Positions 30,988 through 41,811 of a DNA stretch of 64,000 nucleotides are shown in pieces. The notes beneath the pieces are model-generated. The model was given only the letters and a program-made list of their open reading frames with translations. It made no database searches and was not told the origin of the DNA. Source of the DNA: Microvirga subterranea (GTDB taxonomy: Bacteria; Pseudomonadota; Alphaproteobacteria; Rhizobiales; Beijerinckiaceae); contig NZ_QQBB01000002.1 of NCBI RefSeq assembly GCF_003350535.1, positions 430,594 through 494,593 of the forward strand, read 5' to 3'. The translations under genes were made by a program, and so were the position numbers. Every line of letters starts with the position of its first letter. The first letter of the stretch is position 1.

Positions 30988-31044
30988 AGCCCCGCTTCCC
31001 GAATGCACCGATGTGCAGTAACGGGAGTGGGGCTAACTATTTTT
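30988..31044 (+). terminator. Compound three-part hairpin upstream of pccA
   Basis: Nested pairing: AGCCCC (30988-30993) with GGGGCT (31029-31034); TCCCG (30997-31001) with CGGGA (31022-31026); TGCAC (31004-31008) with GTGCA (31013-31017) around CGAT. An AACTATTTTT tail follows. It could end the upstream gene transcript or, lying 23 bases before the pccA start, act as an attenuator. Confidence 0.6.
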
Positions 31045-31067
31045 CGGCTTGCAGCGTTCGAGGGCTC

Positions 31068-33068
<2,001 letters not shown>

Positions 33069-33466
33069 TCACGGCCGTGGACGCACGCTCGTGGCGTCGC
33101 ATGTCCGGCTTAGGCCGGAGAGCAATGGCTGAAGGTGGTCGCGGGCGTGCCGAAGGGCGCGAACGCGTCCCATCCGCCCTTACCGAGTACGGCAGCTGGT
33201 GGAATTGCTGACGCGGTAAGCAAGCCGAGGCTCGAGCCGAATATGGCCGCTATTCGGGCCCAGCTTGGCCGTTCACCTCCGGGCAAGCGGGGCGTTGGAC
33301 ACCGTCGGTGTAACCGGGTAACGGCCGCCGTCCGGCGTTTTCGCATCGACCGAATAAGGGTTCGGGCGCCTCCGATGCGTGACTATTTGGACCCATGCAA
33401 CACGGCCACCATGAATCCGTCCCATTCCTCCGCCCTGATCCGCAGCCTCCACCGTCAGGAGACGTC
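33069..33466. other. Intergenic region after pccA
   Basis: 398 bases. It begins with the palindrome CACGGCCGTG (33070-33079) and a short hairpin TCCGGC/GCCGGA around 33106-33121, which may close the pccA transcript. The rest shows no reading frame with a ribosome binding site and no RNA gene that I can recognise. Confidence 0.4.
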
Positions 33467-33760
33467 ATGCACAAGCTGATCATGGTATGGCTCATGGGAG
33501 CCGCCGTCCTCGCACTCTCGCCGTTCGACACTGGCCGTGCCCAGTCTGCCGATGAGCAAGCAGCGGGGGCGGAAGCCCGGATCGAGCAGATCCAGGCCAT
33601 CCTCGATGACGAGGACGAGGGACTTACGGATGACGAGCTTAACGATGATCAGGACGCGCCGGACAGCCAGGGCGACACTGGGGATCCCTGGGACCAGGAG
33701 GATCCGGACGACCCGTCCGATGAGGCGGGCTCATCGCGAGAGTGGGGAACGCCAACCTGA
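33467..33760 (+). CDS. Small exported acidic protein
   Basis: 97 residues from ATG 33467 (CAGGAGACGTC upstream). Signal peptide about 1-24 ending GRAQ. The mature part is extremely acidic, with about half its residues Asp or Glu (DDEDEGLTDDELNDDQD and beyond). Such composition suggests cation binding or an intrinsically disordered periplasmic protein. No family recognised. It precedes an L,D-transpeptidase on the same strand. Confidence 0.65.
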   Translation: MHKLIMVWLMGAAVLALSPFDTGRAQSADEQAAGAEARIEQIQAILDDEDEGLTDDELNDDQDAPDSQGDTGDPWDQEDPDDPSDEAGSSREWGTPT

Positions 33761-34021
33761 TCTTTCATCCGCCGCCTTATCTCTGCTCAAGTTCCTCGGA
33801 TGACCAGGGCAGAGCCCTCGTGAGTGGCAGTTTCGACGCCATGACCATGCGAAATCCTCCGATGGTGGGTCGTGAGATCCGGTCCGATGCCTGATCCTTC
33901 TGCAAGCATGTTCAGAGTCTCCAACGGACTGTCGCAATCGTCTGCAACCGGTGGACCAGCCCCCTTGCTCGTCCTGTCAATCCCAGGCGTGCGCAACGAC
34001 CGCAAGAGCCTCGTGACCTCG

Positions 34022-35299
34022 ATGCTCAGGTGCGCACGTCTGCTCCTTCCGCCACTCGTCATGGCAGTTGGAGTGATGGGGCAGGCTGTCCAGGCGCAGT
34101 CCGGAGCCTATCCTAAGCATGAAGCCCCGATACCTGCATCGACGATTGCTCAGATGCGGGAGAAGAGCACCTCTTCGGCAGAGCCGATGCTGATCCGCGT
34201 CTATAAGAAGGAAGCGGAGCTGGAGGTCTGGAAGCGCAGCGCGAGCGGGCGCTATATCCGCCTCAAGACCTTTCCGATCTGCCGCTGGTCAGGTCAGCTG
34301 GGCCCGAAGCGGAAGGAGGGCGACCGGCAGACGCCGGAAGGTTTCTACACCATCACTCCCTCCCAGATGAACCCCAGGTCGAAGCACTATCTCTCCTTCG
34401 ACACAGGCTTTCCCAATGCCTACGACCGGGCGCATGGCGCCACCGGTTCCGCCTTGATGGTGCACGGCACATGTTCCTCCGCCGGCTGCTACGCCATGAC
34501 GGATGCGGGGATCTCGGAGATCTACGCCCTCATGCGCGAAGCGTTCAGGGGTGGTCAGAAGGCAGTCCAGCTGCAGGCCTACCCGTTCCGGATGACGGCG
34601 GAAAACCTCGTGCGCCATCGTCTGGATCCGAACATCGCCTTCTGGCGGCAGCTCAAGGAAGGTTCGGATCGCTTCGAGGCCACTGGTGAGGAGATCGCCG
34701 CCGGCGTCTCGGCGGGGCGATACTCTTTCCAGCCGGCCAGGAGCCCAGAGCGGGAAGCCGCGGTGCAGGCCTACCGGGCTCTGGAAGAAGACCACCTGGC
34801 GGTGCTGCTGGAGGAGGGAAGGCCGGCCATCCGGACCTCCTACGAAGACGGTGGGCAGCATCCATCCTTCACGGCCCTGTGGCGCCGTGGTGTCTCGCTC
34901 GGGGACGTCAGCCGTCCCGAGGCTCTGGCCTATGCCGGTCTCGAGCGGGTAATCACACCGGCGCGTCCGATGCAGCCGGTCTGCCTTTGGACGAGCTCTT
35001 GCCCGCCTTCGACCAAACAGGCGAGCTCCGTTTCTTCTTCTGCCCCGGACGAACCCACCCTGCAACCGGTCCCGGCTGAGGGTCCAGCTGTGTGGGTCCC
35101 GGACTTGCCATCACTGCTCACGGCTGCCCCGATCCGCGACACGACAATGGGCTCGGACCACAACCGGCCGGTGATCCCGGGAGCACATCCGATCGTGCCA
35201 GCTTACGTGATGAAGACCGCTTGGGCGAATGCTGGTTCCGGCAGCTCAGATCTGGGTGATCAGACAAGGTCGCTGTCATCGAACCGGCAGCTTCACTGA
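34022..35299 (+). CDS. L,D-transpeptidase (YkuD/YafK type)
   Basis: 425 residues from ATG 34022; upstream in-frame ATGs at 33872-33907 would bury the signal peptide (MLRCARLLLPPLVMAVGVMG, cleavage near QAQ). YkuD catalytic domain about residues 55-185 with active-site His148 and Cys156 in VHGT-CSSAGCYAM. It follows the subgroup with FPICRWSGQLGPKRKEGD and GDRQTPEGFYTI, close to YafK/DpaA-like enzymes that cut or form links between peptidoglycan and outer-membrane proteins. The long C-terminal region (about 300-425) is Pro/Ser-rich and probably disordered. Confidence 0.85.
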   Translation: MLRCARLLLPPLVMAVGVMGQAVQAQSGAYPKHEAPIPASTIAQMREKSTSSAEPMLIRVYKKEAELEVWKRSASGRYIRLKTFPICRWSGQLGPKRKEGDRQTPEGFYTITPSQMNPRSKHYLSFDTGFPNAYDRAHGATGSALMVHGTCSSAGCYAMTDAGISEIYALMREAFRGGQKAVQLQAYPFRMTAENLVRHRLDPNIAFWRQLKEGSDRFEATGEEIAAGVSAGRYSFQPARSPEREAAVQAYRALEEDHLAVLLEEGRPAIRTSYEDGGQHPSFTALWRRGVSLGDVSRPEALAYAGLERVITPARPMQPVCLWTSSCPPSTKQASSVSSSAPDEPTLQPVPAEGPAVWVPDLPSLLTAAPIRDTTMGSDHNRPVIPGAHPIVPAYVMKTAWANAGSGSSDLGDQTRSLSSNRQLH

Positions 35300-35449
35300 A
35301 GCCGGTCCGACGATCGCGGTGGATTTGTCCGCGGTTGCTCCCGATCAGCCGGGTGGTCGCCGATTTCGCCGGTGCGGCCGCACGACCGTTGCTGAACCCA
35401 TGACCCTTCAGCGTCTGCGGGCGAAGCAGGTGCCCGACATCCGGCCTTC

Positions 35450-35629
35450 CTATGTCGAGTGGCTGCGTTCCCGCTCCTTCCGGCGCAATGCAAGCAGGAG
35501 ATCGAGCTGTTCGTCCGATATGGGACTCATATCAGGCGGAAAGTATGTGCTTCGCATCAGCTCAGCGATGCGATCCTTGGCATCGCGATTGATGCTTGGA
35601 ACTCTGAACTTTCTTTTCCGATCGCGCAT
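35450..35629 (-). CDS. Small basic protein of 59 residues
   Basis: Minus-strand frame from ATG at 35629 to TAG at 35450. AAGGTGAG lies five bases before the start. The peptide is rich in Arg/Lys at both ends (MRDRKRKFRV; LRRKERERSHST) around a helical core DAKDRIAELMRSTYF and SDEQLDLLLALRR. Unlike the overlapping plus-strand frame, it has plausible composition and a good ribosome binding site. It may be a small regulator or nucleic-acid-binding protein; family unknown. Confidence 0.5.
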   Translation of the reverse strand: MRDRKRKFRVPSINRDAKDRIAELMRSTYFPPDMSPISDEQLDLLLALRRKERERSHST

Positions 35630-35973
35630 GGCGGCTCACCTTCGATACGCAAGGCTTTTGTCCCTAACTCTCCTCGAAATGTGGTTAATAAACCGTTAAC
35701 CTTGGCCGTAAGGGTCTGTTGGGAAACGGTAAATGGCCTGAGCACAAGCCCGCGCGCTTCCCGTCGCTAAGGGCCTCCCGGTGCAGCGGTCCTCGTCAAA
35801 CCGGAGGGTGAAGAGACCGAGGCAGGGGCAATCTGCTCGGACATTCTCCAACCGTCAGCCATATTCGACGCGAGAATCCAACAAGGCGGTTGTCTTCGTG
35901 ACGGTTGTCGGTGTTTACAGGCGATCCGATCAACCGCCGAGGCCGCACCCAGATCGGTCCTTTCGAGCGCCAC
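35630..35973. other. Intergenic region, probably promoters
   Basis: 344 bases between the small minus-strand gene and the YigZ gene. The stretch 35670-35735 is unusually AT-rich for this genome (GTTAATAAACCGTTAAC), as expected for the promoter of the leftward small gene. No RNA gene or further coding frame is convincing. Confidence 0.4.
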
Positions 35974-36573
35974 ATGCTGACCTTGGAGCACACCACCTCG
36001 TTCGAGCAGATCATCAAGAAGAGCCGATTTGTCGCAACAGCCGGCCCGATCGGGAGCGAGCAGGCCGGCAAGGACTTCCTCGCCGCGTATTCCGATCGAG
36101 GGGCTAATCACAACTGCTGGGCTTGGCGGATAGGCCAGAACTGCCGATCGAGCGACGACGGCGAGCCAAGCGGGACGGCCGGCAAGCCGATCTTGCAGGC
36201 CATTGATCGCCTTGCGCTCGACCATGTCGCTGTCGTCGTCACGCGCTGGTTCGGAGGGGTCCTGCTCGGAAGCGGGGGCTTGGTCCGCGCATATGGAGGG
36301 ACTGCGGCCGCGTGCCTGCGGGCGGCGCAGCAGGTCGAAGTCCTGCCCGTCCAGGAAGCCGTCATCGCCGTGCCGTTTTCCGATCTGGCCTTGGTGAAGG
36401 CACGGCTGAGCGGGACGCCTGGCGTCCGGATCCACCAGGAGACCTTCACCGGGACCGGCGCGACGCTCACAGCGGAGTTGCCCGAAGCCGGCGCTCGGCA
36501 CATCGTCCGGATGATCACCGACCTTACCAGCGGCCGGGCCTCGGTCAGGATGGACCCAAAGATCACCACCTGA
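35974..36573 (+). CDS. YigZ/IMPACT family protein
   Basis: 199 residues from ATG 35974 (MLTLEHTTSFEQIIKKSRF), the family's usual start; a longer frame from 35905 lacks support. YigZ/IMPACT proteins are thought to modulate translation or protein turnover; the biochemical role is unclear. Signature segments: HNCWAWRIG, SDDGEPSGTAGKPIL and VVVTRWFGGVLLGSGGLVRAYG. C-terminal EF-G-domain-like region about residues 135-195. Stands alone. Confidence 0.9.
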   Translation: MLTLEHTTSFEQIIKKSRFVATAGPIGSEQAGKDFLAAYSDRGANHNCWAWRIGQNCRSSDDGEPSGTAGKPILQAIDRLALDHVAVVVTRWFGGVLLGSGGLVRAYGGTAAACLRAAQQVEVLPVQEAVIAVPFSDLALVKARLSGTPGVRIHQETFTGTGATLTAELPEAGARHIVRMITDLTSGRASVRMDPKITT

Positions 36574-36648
36574 TCGTCCGACTGGCGACAGCAGTAGGGC
36601 GTTTGAGCGAGACATACTCTCCATACCTGCGCAGATGAGGTCGGGACC

Positions 36649-37167
36649 ATGAGAGCACTTCTTGGTGCGGGCGCCATGCTCGTCCTTCTTTCGGCGGAAG
36701 CCGCAGCCGATGGCACAAGCCTGGCAGGATCCTTGTGGCGGTGCACTCGCGCATCAGACCACTCGCAGTTCGTGATCGCCTTTTATCCCGGAGGAGGGGT
36801 GGGTGGGGGCGAGATGCAGGACGGGGAGGTCAGCCCCTACATCTTCGATGCGTCGCGAGTGAAAGAGGGCCAGTGGCCGGGGCACTGGCAGCAGAAGGGA
36901 CGGCGCTTCACATGGCGCTTCCCCGACCAGCACATGCGGATCGACGGTCGCATCGCCGTGCCGGGATCGCCCGCAACCACGCTGACGGGCAACGAGACGG
37001 CATCAGGCACAACGAGCGCCATCTCCTGTACGGGACTGGCCAAGCTTCCAAAGATCGGGGTGGGACTGGTCATCCCAAAAGATGGACACTTCATGGACCC
37101 TGACAGCGAGGAGGGGGACTTGAAGGTGCCGGCCGGGATTTCGCTCCTTGGATCAAGGGGACGATGA
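36649..37167 (+). CDS. Exported hypothetical protein
   Basis: 172 residues. Signal peptide about 1-20 (MRALLGAGAMLVLLSAEAAA). The mature domain has a Trp-rich beta-like pattern (GSLWRCTRASDHSQFVIAFYPGG, GHWQQKGRRFTWRFP) and two Cys (WRCTR, ISCTG) that could pair. It may be a small beta-barrel periplasmic protein of lipocalin-like type, but I do not recognise a family. It follows the YigZ gene by 75 bases. Confidence 0.7.
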   Translation: MRALLGAGAMLVLLSAEAAADGTSLAGSLWRCTRASDHSQFVIAFYPGGGVGGGEMQDGEVSPYIFDASRVKEGQWPGHWQQKGRRFTWRFPDQHMRIDGRIAVPGSPATTLTGNETASGTTSAISCTGLAKLPKIGVGLVIPKDGHFMDPDSEEGDLKVPAGISLLGSRGR

Positions 37168-37540
37168 TCGTCTGGTCCCGCTCTGCTGTCTCTGCGAAGA
37201 GCAAGGCCTTCCACGGCGCCTAGCGCTGACGGCGGCTTGGAAGTCCGCTTTCTAAACCTCATCGTCTCGAAAGTAGCCCGCATCGAGGCCGTCGCGATCA
37301 CAAGCTGTTCCTTTGTGAGGCTGCTGGTGGTACAGCCCCTCGTTCAGAGGCAACCCGCGAGCCGGCGGATCCGAGGGCAAACGTCCTGGGTCTTGGAGTG
37401 ACTTGCCGTCCGCTCCCTGTCTCGTTCGGAAATTCCCTCCGATCGATCTGTTCCCGGACCCGCCTGTTGGCCACCCAAGCCCGCGCATGGCGTGCCCGGC
37501 CCATGTCTTCGGACCACTTTTGACGAGGAAATGACTTACG
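37168..37540. other. Intergenic region before the MATE gene
   Basis: 373 bases. Minus-strand frames across it lack a ribosome binding site and have odd composition. GGAAA-N17-GTT near 37430-37455 is a poor EcfG-like match. GACGAGGAAATG just before 37541 supplies the MATE ribosome binding site. Nothing else recognised. Confidence 0.4.
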
Positions 37541-38968
37541 ATGCAGAGGATACCGGCGCGGATCTGGGCTGCGGAGTTCCGTGCCTCCCTCACCTTGGGC
37601 TGGCCTCTGATCCTGACGAACCTCTCTCAGGCGGCCTTGAGCGCGACTGACCTCATCATCATCGGCCGCCTCGGCGCCGAGACGCTTGCCGCAGGCTCGC
37701 TTGCGACAAGCCTCTATCACGCCTGCATGATCTTCTGCATGGGCATCGCCTCGGCGACGATGCCCATGATCGCAACGTCGCTCGGACGGAATCGGCATGC
37801 GGTGCGGGATGTAAGGCGCACGGTCCGGCAAGGTCTCTGGAGCGTTGCTCTGGTCTGTCTGCCCTTCTGGGCGATGCTCTGGAATGTGGAATCCATCTAC
37901 GTTTGGCTCGGTCAGCGCCCCGATGTCGCGGCACGCTCGGCCGAGTTCATGCATACCCTGCAGTGGGCGCTGCTTCCCTACCTCGGGTACTTGGTTCTTC
38001 GATCGTTTCTCGCCGCCATGCAGCGGCCGTTCTGGACCTTGCTCATCGCCGGATCGGCCATTCTGTTCAACGCGATTGCCGGCTACGGGCTCATCCTTGG
38101 AAATTTCGGCCTGCCGCAGATGGGCCTGAAGGGCGCCGGCATCGTCACCACATGCTCAAGCCTGTGGATGTTCATCGGCCTCGCGATCGTCGTTTCAACC
38201 CATAAGCGCTTCCGGCGCTACCACCTTTTTGGGCGATTCTGGCGACCGGACTGGCCCCGGTTCATGCAGCTGTGGCGGATCGGCCTGCCGATGGCGCTGA
38301 CCTTCGCCTTCGAGACCACGATCTTCTACGCCGCAGTCGTCATGATGGGGCTTATCGGACCGACGGCTCTCGCGGCGCATGCGATCGCGGCGCAGATCTC
38401 GATGTTGAGCTTCATGGTGCCCGTGGGCTTCAGCCAAGTTGCCACGGTGCGCGTGGGGCGTGCCAACGGTGAAATGGATCCAAGAGGAGTCATGAGGGCT
38501 GGATGGAGCGCCTATGCCCTCGGGGTCGGGTTCATGGCGATCATGGCCATGATCATGCTGCTTCATCCCCAGGTCCTGGTCGCGGCGTTTCTCGATCTGA
38601 ATGATCCCAGCAATGCCGAAGTGGCCAGCCTCGCGATGTGGTTCCTCGCCTTTGCCGGCTTGTTCCAGATCGTCGATGGAGCGCAGTCCATCGCCTCAGG
38701 CATGCTGCGCGGGCTGCAGGATACGCGGGTTCCAATGCTATTTGCTGCACTCGGATATTGGGGGATCGGCTTCCCCCTCGGGGCTATGCTGGCCTTCGGC
38801 ACTGATCTCGCTGGCGCCGGGGTGTGGATCGGTCTGGCTTCCGGGCTGGCTGTGGTGGCCGTGCTCATGACTGGACGGTGGCTGCTTCGCGACCGTTTAG
38901 GCCTTCTCCGGAAGCATTATCGAGAGGTCCGGGGTCACGTGCCGGAAGCAGCGGACGCACTGGCTTGA
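37541..38968 (+). CDS. MATE family efflux transporter (NorM-like)
   Basis: 475 residues, twelve hydrophobic segments in two six-helix halves. Multidrug and toxic-compound extrusion pumps export cationic compounds with Na+ or H+ in return. Family motifs: TLGWPLILTNLSQAALSATDLIIIGRLGAETLAAGSL (seen across residues 17-53), the mid-protein LPMALTFAFETTIFY and VGFSQVATVRVGRANG, and the later GMLRGLQDTRVPM. Substrate cannot be predicted. It stands alone, between two gaps longer than 300 bases, and no regulator gene is adjacent. Confidence 0.92.
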   Translation: MQRIPARIWAAEFRASLTLGWPLILTNLSQAALSATDLIIIGRLGAETLAAGSLATSLYHACMIFCMGIASATMPMIATSLGRNRHAVRDVRRTVRQGLWSVALVCLPFWAMLWNVESIYVWLGQRPDVAARSAEFMHTLQWALLPYLGYLVLRSFLAAMQRPFWTLLIAGSAILFNAIAGYGLILGNFGLPQMGLKGAGIVTTCSSLWMFIGLAIVVSTHKRFRRYHLFGRFWRPDWPRFMQLWRIGLPMALTFAFETTIFYAAVVMMGLIGPTALAAHAIAAQISMLSFMVPVGFSQVATVRVGRANGEMDPRGVMRAGWSAYALGVGFMAIMAMIMLLHPQVLVAAFLDLNDPSNAEVASLAMWFLAFAGLFQIVDGAQSIASGMLRGLQDTRVPMLFAALGYWGIGFPLGAMLAFGTDLAGAGVWIGLASGLAVVAVLMTGRWLLRDRLGLLRKHYREVRGHVPEAADALA

Positions 38969-39344
38969 ACGAATGAAGCGATGATCTGCGACACATGGGT
39001 TCGACAGCGGCTCGAGATCTTCCGGCATGGGAGCATAAGGTTCGGCCGAGAGTTCGCGCGGCGGGAGACCTGAAGGCATCCGTCCGTTCCATGAGCCTGA
39101 GCTTTTCGTTCAGACGCCCTTTTCGGCCCTGGTTTCGTCGGAGGCCTGAGCCCTACGGACTTCCACTGTGGATGGTCTTAGCGATGGCTGGCCCTACGTT
39201 CGCTCGGACCGGTGCGTCATAGGACGGCTCGACCGTCCTGACGTCGGGGCGACCTGTGCCGGGCGGATTACGGGCGGGCTGCCCGGGTGTTTTTCTCCCG
39301 CCGCTCTGCTCTTGCCACTCACTTGTATTAGGCTAAGAGACGCC
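38969..39344. other. Intergenic region after the MATE gene
   Basis: 376 bases. Contains the perfect hairpin AGGACGG/CCGTCCT (39221-39239) and the stem CGGGC/GCCCG (39271-39285) followed by GGTGTTTTTCT, a plausible terminator. A 43-residue frame at 39091-39222 would give a basic peptide with one hydrophobic segment, but it lacks a ribosome binding site. Confidence 0.45.
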
Positions 39345-39860
39345 ATGCCCCTCTATTTCGCCTACGGGTCCAACATGGACCAGGACGCCATGGCCCTGCG
39401 CTGCCCGGCCTCGAAGCCGGTCGGCCTCGCGCGGCTGATGCGCCATCGCTTCATCATCTTCGAAGGGGGCTATGCCTCCGTAGTGCGCGATCCGCAGCGC
39501 GCGGTCTGGGGCCTCCTGTGGGACCTCGCCCTGGCGGACGTGCCGGCGCTTGACCGCTACGAGAGCCTGTCGACGGGGCTCTACACCAAGGTCATCCAGC
39601 CCGTGGTCACCGCGCAGGGATCCCGCCGGGCGGTGGTGTATGTCGGGCGAAGCGCCAAGCCGGGCGTGCCGAAGCCCGGCTACATGGAAAGCATCGTGGA
39701 CGCTGCCACAAAGGCCAGGCTGCCGCAGGACTACATCCAGAGCCTCGGGCGCTGGCTGCCGAAGGCGCAAGGAACGGCCGCCGGGCCCGTCCAGCGGCCT
39801 CCCGTCCGCCCGCTTTGGAGCGCACCGACCGGGACCCTGCGAAAGGCGCCCGGCGCCTGA
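39345..39860 (+). CDS. Gamma-glutamylcyclotransferase-like protein
   Basis: 171 residues from ATG 39345 ([12 protein letters not shown]), where the substrate-binding YGSNM motif opens the protein as expected; upstream ATGs are not supported. The catalytic Glu lies in [12 protein letters not shown] (about residue 71). The family releases 5-oxoproline from gamma-glutamyl compounds. The C-terminal ~35 residues are Pro/Arg-rich and atypical. Followed 76 bases later by acylphosphatase on the same strand. Confidence 0.88.
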   Translation: MPLYFAYGSNMDQDAMALRCPASKPVGLARLMRHRFIIFEGGYASVVRDPQRAVWGLLWDLALADVPALDRYESLSTGLYTKVIQPVVTAQGSRRAVVYVGRSAKPGVPKPGYMESIVDAATKARLPQDYIQSLGRWLPKAQGTAAGPVQRPPVRPLWSAPTGTLRKAPGA

Positions 39861-39936
39861 CCCCGAACCTTTGCGTTGGGGCGGCGTTGAGCCATCATGC
39901 GCGGCCACAGCCGGCGCGACTGGAATCCGAGGGGCA

Positions 39937-40230
39937 ATGACTTCGAACCGCACTCTCCACGTCATCATCCGCGGACGCGTCCAGGGCGTCGGCTATCGCG
40001 CCTGGACCCATCACCAGGCCCAGCTGCATGGCCTCAACGGGTGGGTGCGCAATCGCCGGGACGGGTCCGTCGAGGCCGTCTTCTCAGGGCCCGGCGATCT
40101 CGTCGACGTGATGCTGAAGGCCTGCCGCCAGGGCCCCAGAGGCGCCGTCGTCGAAGCGATCGAGGAGGTGGAGGCTGGCCAGGAGGCCTCGTCTCCGGTC
40201 CGCTCGTTCGAGGTGCGCGACACCGTCTGA
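39937..40230 (+). CDS. acyP: Acylphosphatase
   Basis: 97 residues from ATG 39937 with GAGGGG just upstream. Signature [12 protein letters not shown] (with the catalytic Arg) at about residues 14-25, and [17 protein letters not shown] with the catalytic Asn. Hydrolyses acyl phosphates such as acetyl phosphate. Normal family length. Ends 16 bases before the convergent quinone oxidoreductase gene. Confidence 0.94.
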   Translation: MTSNRTLHVIIRGRVQGVGYRAWTHHQAQLHGLNGWVRNRRDGSVEAVFSGPGDLVDVMLKACRQGPRGAVVEAIEEVEAGQEASSPVRSFEVRDTV

Positions 40231-40246
40231 GGGTGCCCCGCTACTC

Positions 40247-41254
40247 TCAGAACTCCAAGCAGATCTTGCCGAAATGCGCGCCTGACTCCTCGTACCGGAA
40301 GGCATCGGCGATCTCCTCCAGCCCGAAGCTGCGGTCGATCACCGGCTTCAGTCCGATCGCGTCGATCGCCCGCACGAAATCCATCTGGTGGCGACGATTG
40401 CCGACGATCAAGCCCTGAAGCCGTGCCTGCTTCGCCATCAGGAGCGCGGTCGGCACCTCGCCGGCCCGTCCCGTCAGGACACCGATCAGCGAAATGTGAC
40501 CGCCAATGCGTACGGCCGCAATCGACTGGCCCAGGGTGCCGGGCCCGCCGACCTCGATCACGTGGTCGACGCCGCGTTCCCCGGTCCAGTCGCGGGCACG
40601 GGCGCCCCAGTCCTCGTGCTGCCGGTAGTTGATCGTATGGTCGGCCCCTAGCGCCCGCGCCCGTTCCAGCTTTTCGTCGGACGAGGAGGTGGCGATTACG
40701 GTCGCACCCATCGCCTTCGCGAGCTGCAGGGCGAAGATCGAGACGCCGCCCGTGCCGAGCACCAAAACCACGTCGCCCGCCTTGAGGCCGCCGTTGACCA
40801 CCAGTGCACGCCAGGCGGTCAGGCCGGCCGTGGTGAGCGTCGCCGCCTCCGCGTGGCTGAAGCCGTTCGGCGCCCGCGTGAACCAGGCCGCGGGGCGCAC
40901 CACCGCCTCCCGCGCGTAGCCGTCGACCCCATCGCCCGGCACGGTCGAAAAGTCGGCCATCGGGGGAGGGCCCTCGAGCCAGCCGGGAAAGAAGCACGAG
41001 ACCACGCGGTCGCCCGGCGCGAACTCGGTTACGCCATCGCCCACGGCCTCGACCACGCCCGCGCCGTCCGACATGGGGATCCGCCGGTCCGCCGTCGGCA
41101 TCCGTCCGCTGACGACGCCGTAATCGTGGTAGTTCAAGGAACTCGCGTGGAGCCTGACCCGAATCTCGCCGGCAGCTGGAGTTCCGGGATCCGGCATGTC
41201 GATCTGCTCCAGACGGTCGAGCCCGCCCGGCGCATGCAGGACGATTCCCTTCAT
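40247..41254 (-). CDS. Zinc-free NAD(P)H quinone oxidoreductase-like dehydrogenase
   Basis: 335 residues from ATG at 41254. Medium-chain dehydrogenase fold with GroES-like N-terminal domain (SSLNYHDYGVVSGRMP) and cofactor motif GTGGVSIFALQLAKAMGA (about residues 169-186). The structural-zinc Cys cluster is absent and the catalytic-zinc ligands are not conserved, placing it with the quinone reductase/crotonyl-CoA reductase-like branch. Substrate unknown. Divergent neighbour pair with the rhodanese gene is on the same strand, 74 bases upstream. Confidence 0.88.
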   Translation of the reverse strand: MKGIVLHAPGGLDRLEQIDMPDPGTPAAGEIRVRLHASSLNYHDYGVVSGRMPTADRRIPMSDGAGVVEAVGDGVTEFAPGDRVVSCFFPGWLEGPPPMADFSTVPGDGVDGYAREAVVRPAAWFTRAPNGFSHAEAATLTTAGLTAWRALVVNGGLKAGDVVLVLGTGGVSIFALQLAKAMGATVIATSSSDEKLERARALGADHTINYRQHEDWGARARDWTGERGVDHVIEVGGPGTLGQSIAAVRIGGHISLIGVLTGRAGEVPTALLMAKQARLQGLIVGNRRHQMDFVRAIDAIGLKPVIDRSFGLEEIADAFRYEESGAHFGKICLEF

Positions 41255-41328
41255 GGTGCCTCCTCTTTCCTGATCGATGGGATGTCAGGAGGAACGCGGT
41301 CGGAAGGGAAAAGTCCCGGGAAATGCGT

Positions 41329-41742
41329 TCAGGTCCTGGGCGGCTTCGGAGACAGGTCGACCGGCCCGCCGGCCTCCCTCCAGGCCGTGAAGCCTCCCTC
41401 GATATGAGCGACGGGCTTCAGGCCCATGTCCTGGGCTGTTGCGGTCGATAGGGCGGAGCGCCATCCGGCGGCGCAGAAGAACACGAAGGTCTTGTCCTGG
41501 GCGAAGACTGGCTTGTGGTAAGGGCTCTCGGGGTCGATCCAGAATTCCAGCATCCCGCGCGGGCAGTGGACGGCGCCGGGGATCCTGCCCTCGCGCTCCA
41601 GCTCGCGCGGGTCGCGCAAGTCGACGAAGACCGTGTCTTCACGTTCGAGCAGCGGGATCGCCTCGGCGGCCGGAATCGTCCTGATCTTGGCGTTCGCCTC
41701 GTCGAGCAACGTCTTGAAGCCGCGGGTAATGGTTTGACTCAT
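41329..41742 (-). CDS. Rhodanese-like sulfurtransferase
   Basis: 137 residues from ATG at 41742 (MSQTITRGFKTLLDEANAKI); a longer frame to 41946 overlaps the divergent DUF599 gene and is rejected. A single rhodanese domain with catalytic Cys in FFCAAGWRSA (about residue 97) and the conserved DLRDPRELEREGRIPGAVHCPRG. Handles persulfide sulfur; the acceptor is unknown. Located upstream of the quinone reductase gene, possibly co-transcribed. Confidence 0.9.
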   Translation of the reverse strand: MSQTITRGFKTLLDEANAKIRTIPAAEAIPLLEREDTVFVDLRDPRELEREGRIPGAVHCPRGMLEFWIDPESPYHKPVFAQDKTFVFFCAAGWRSALSTATAQDMGLKPVAHIEGGFTAWREAGGPVDLSPKPPRT

Positions 41743-41811
41743 GAAGGCTGCTCCGCTTTGAGGCTTTCCACAAACTGGGCATGATGGCGGCAGAGTCAAC
41801 CGGAGGCGAAT

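Noticed and set aside
35229..35699. 156-codon plus-strand frame downstream of the L,D-transpeptidase
   Set aside because: Overlaps the transpeptidase end, lacks a ribosome binding site and shows no domain; the minus-strand 59-codon frame fits better.
37252..37593. 113-codon minus-strand frame before the MATE gene
   Set aside because: No ribosome binding site and crosses the MATE start; composition is not protein-like.
39091..39222. 43-codon basic/hydrophobic frame upstream of the cyclotransferase gene
   Set aside because: No ribosome binding site and no independent support; mentioned only in the gap description.
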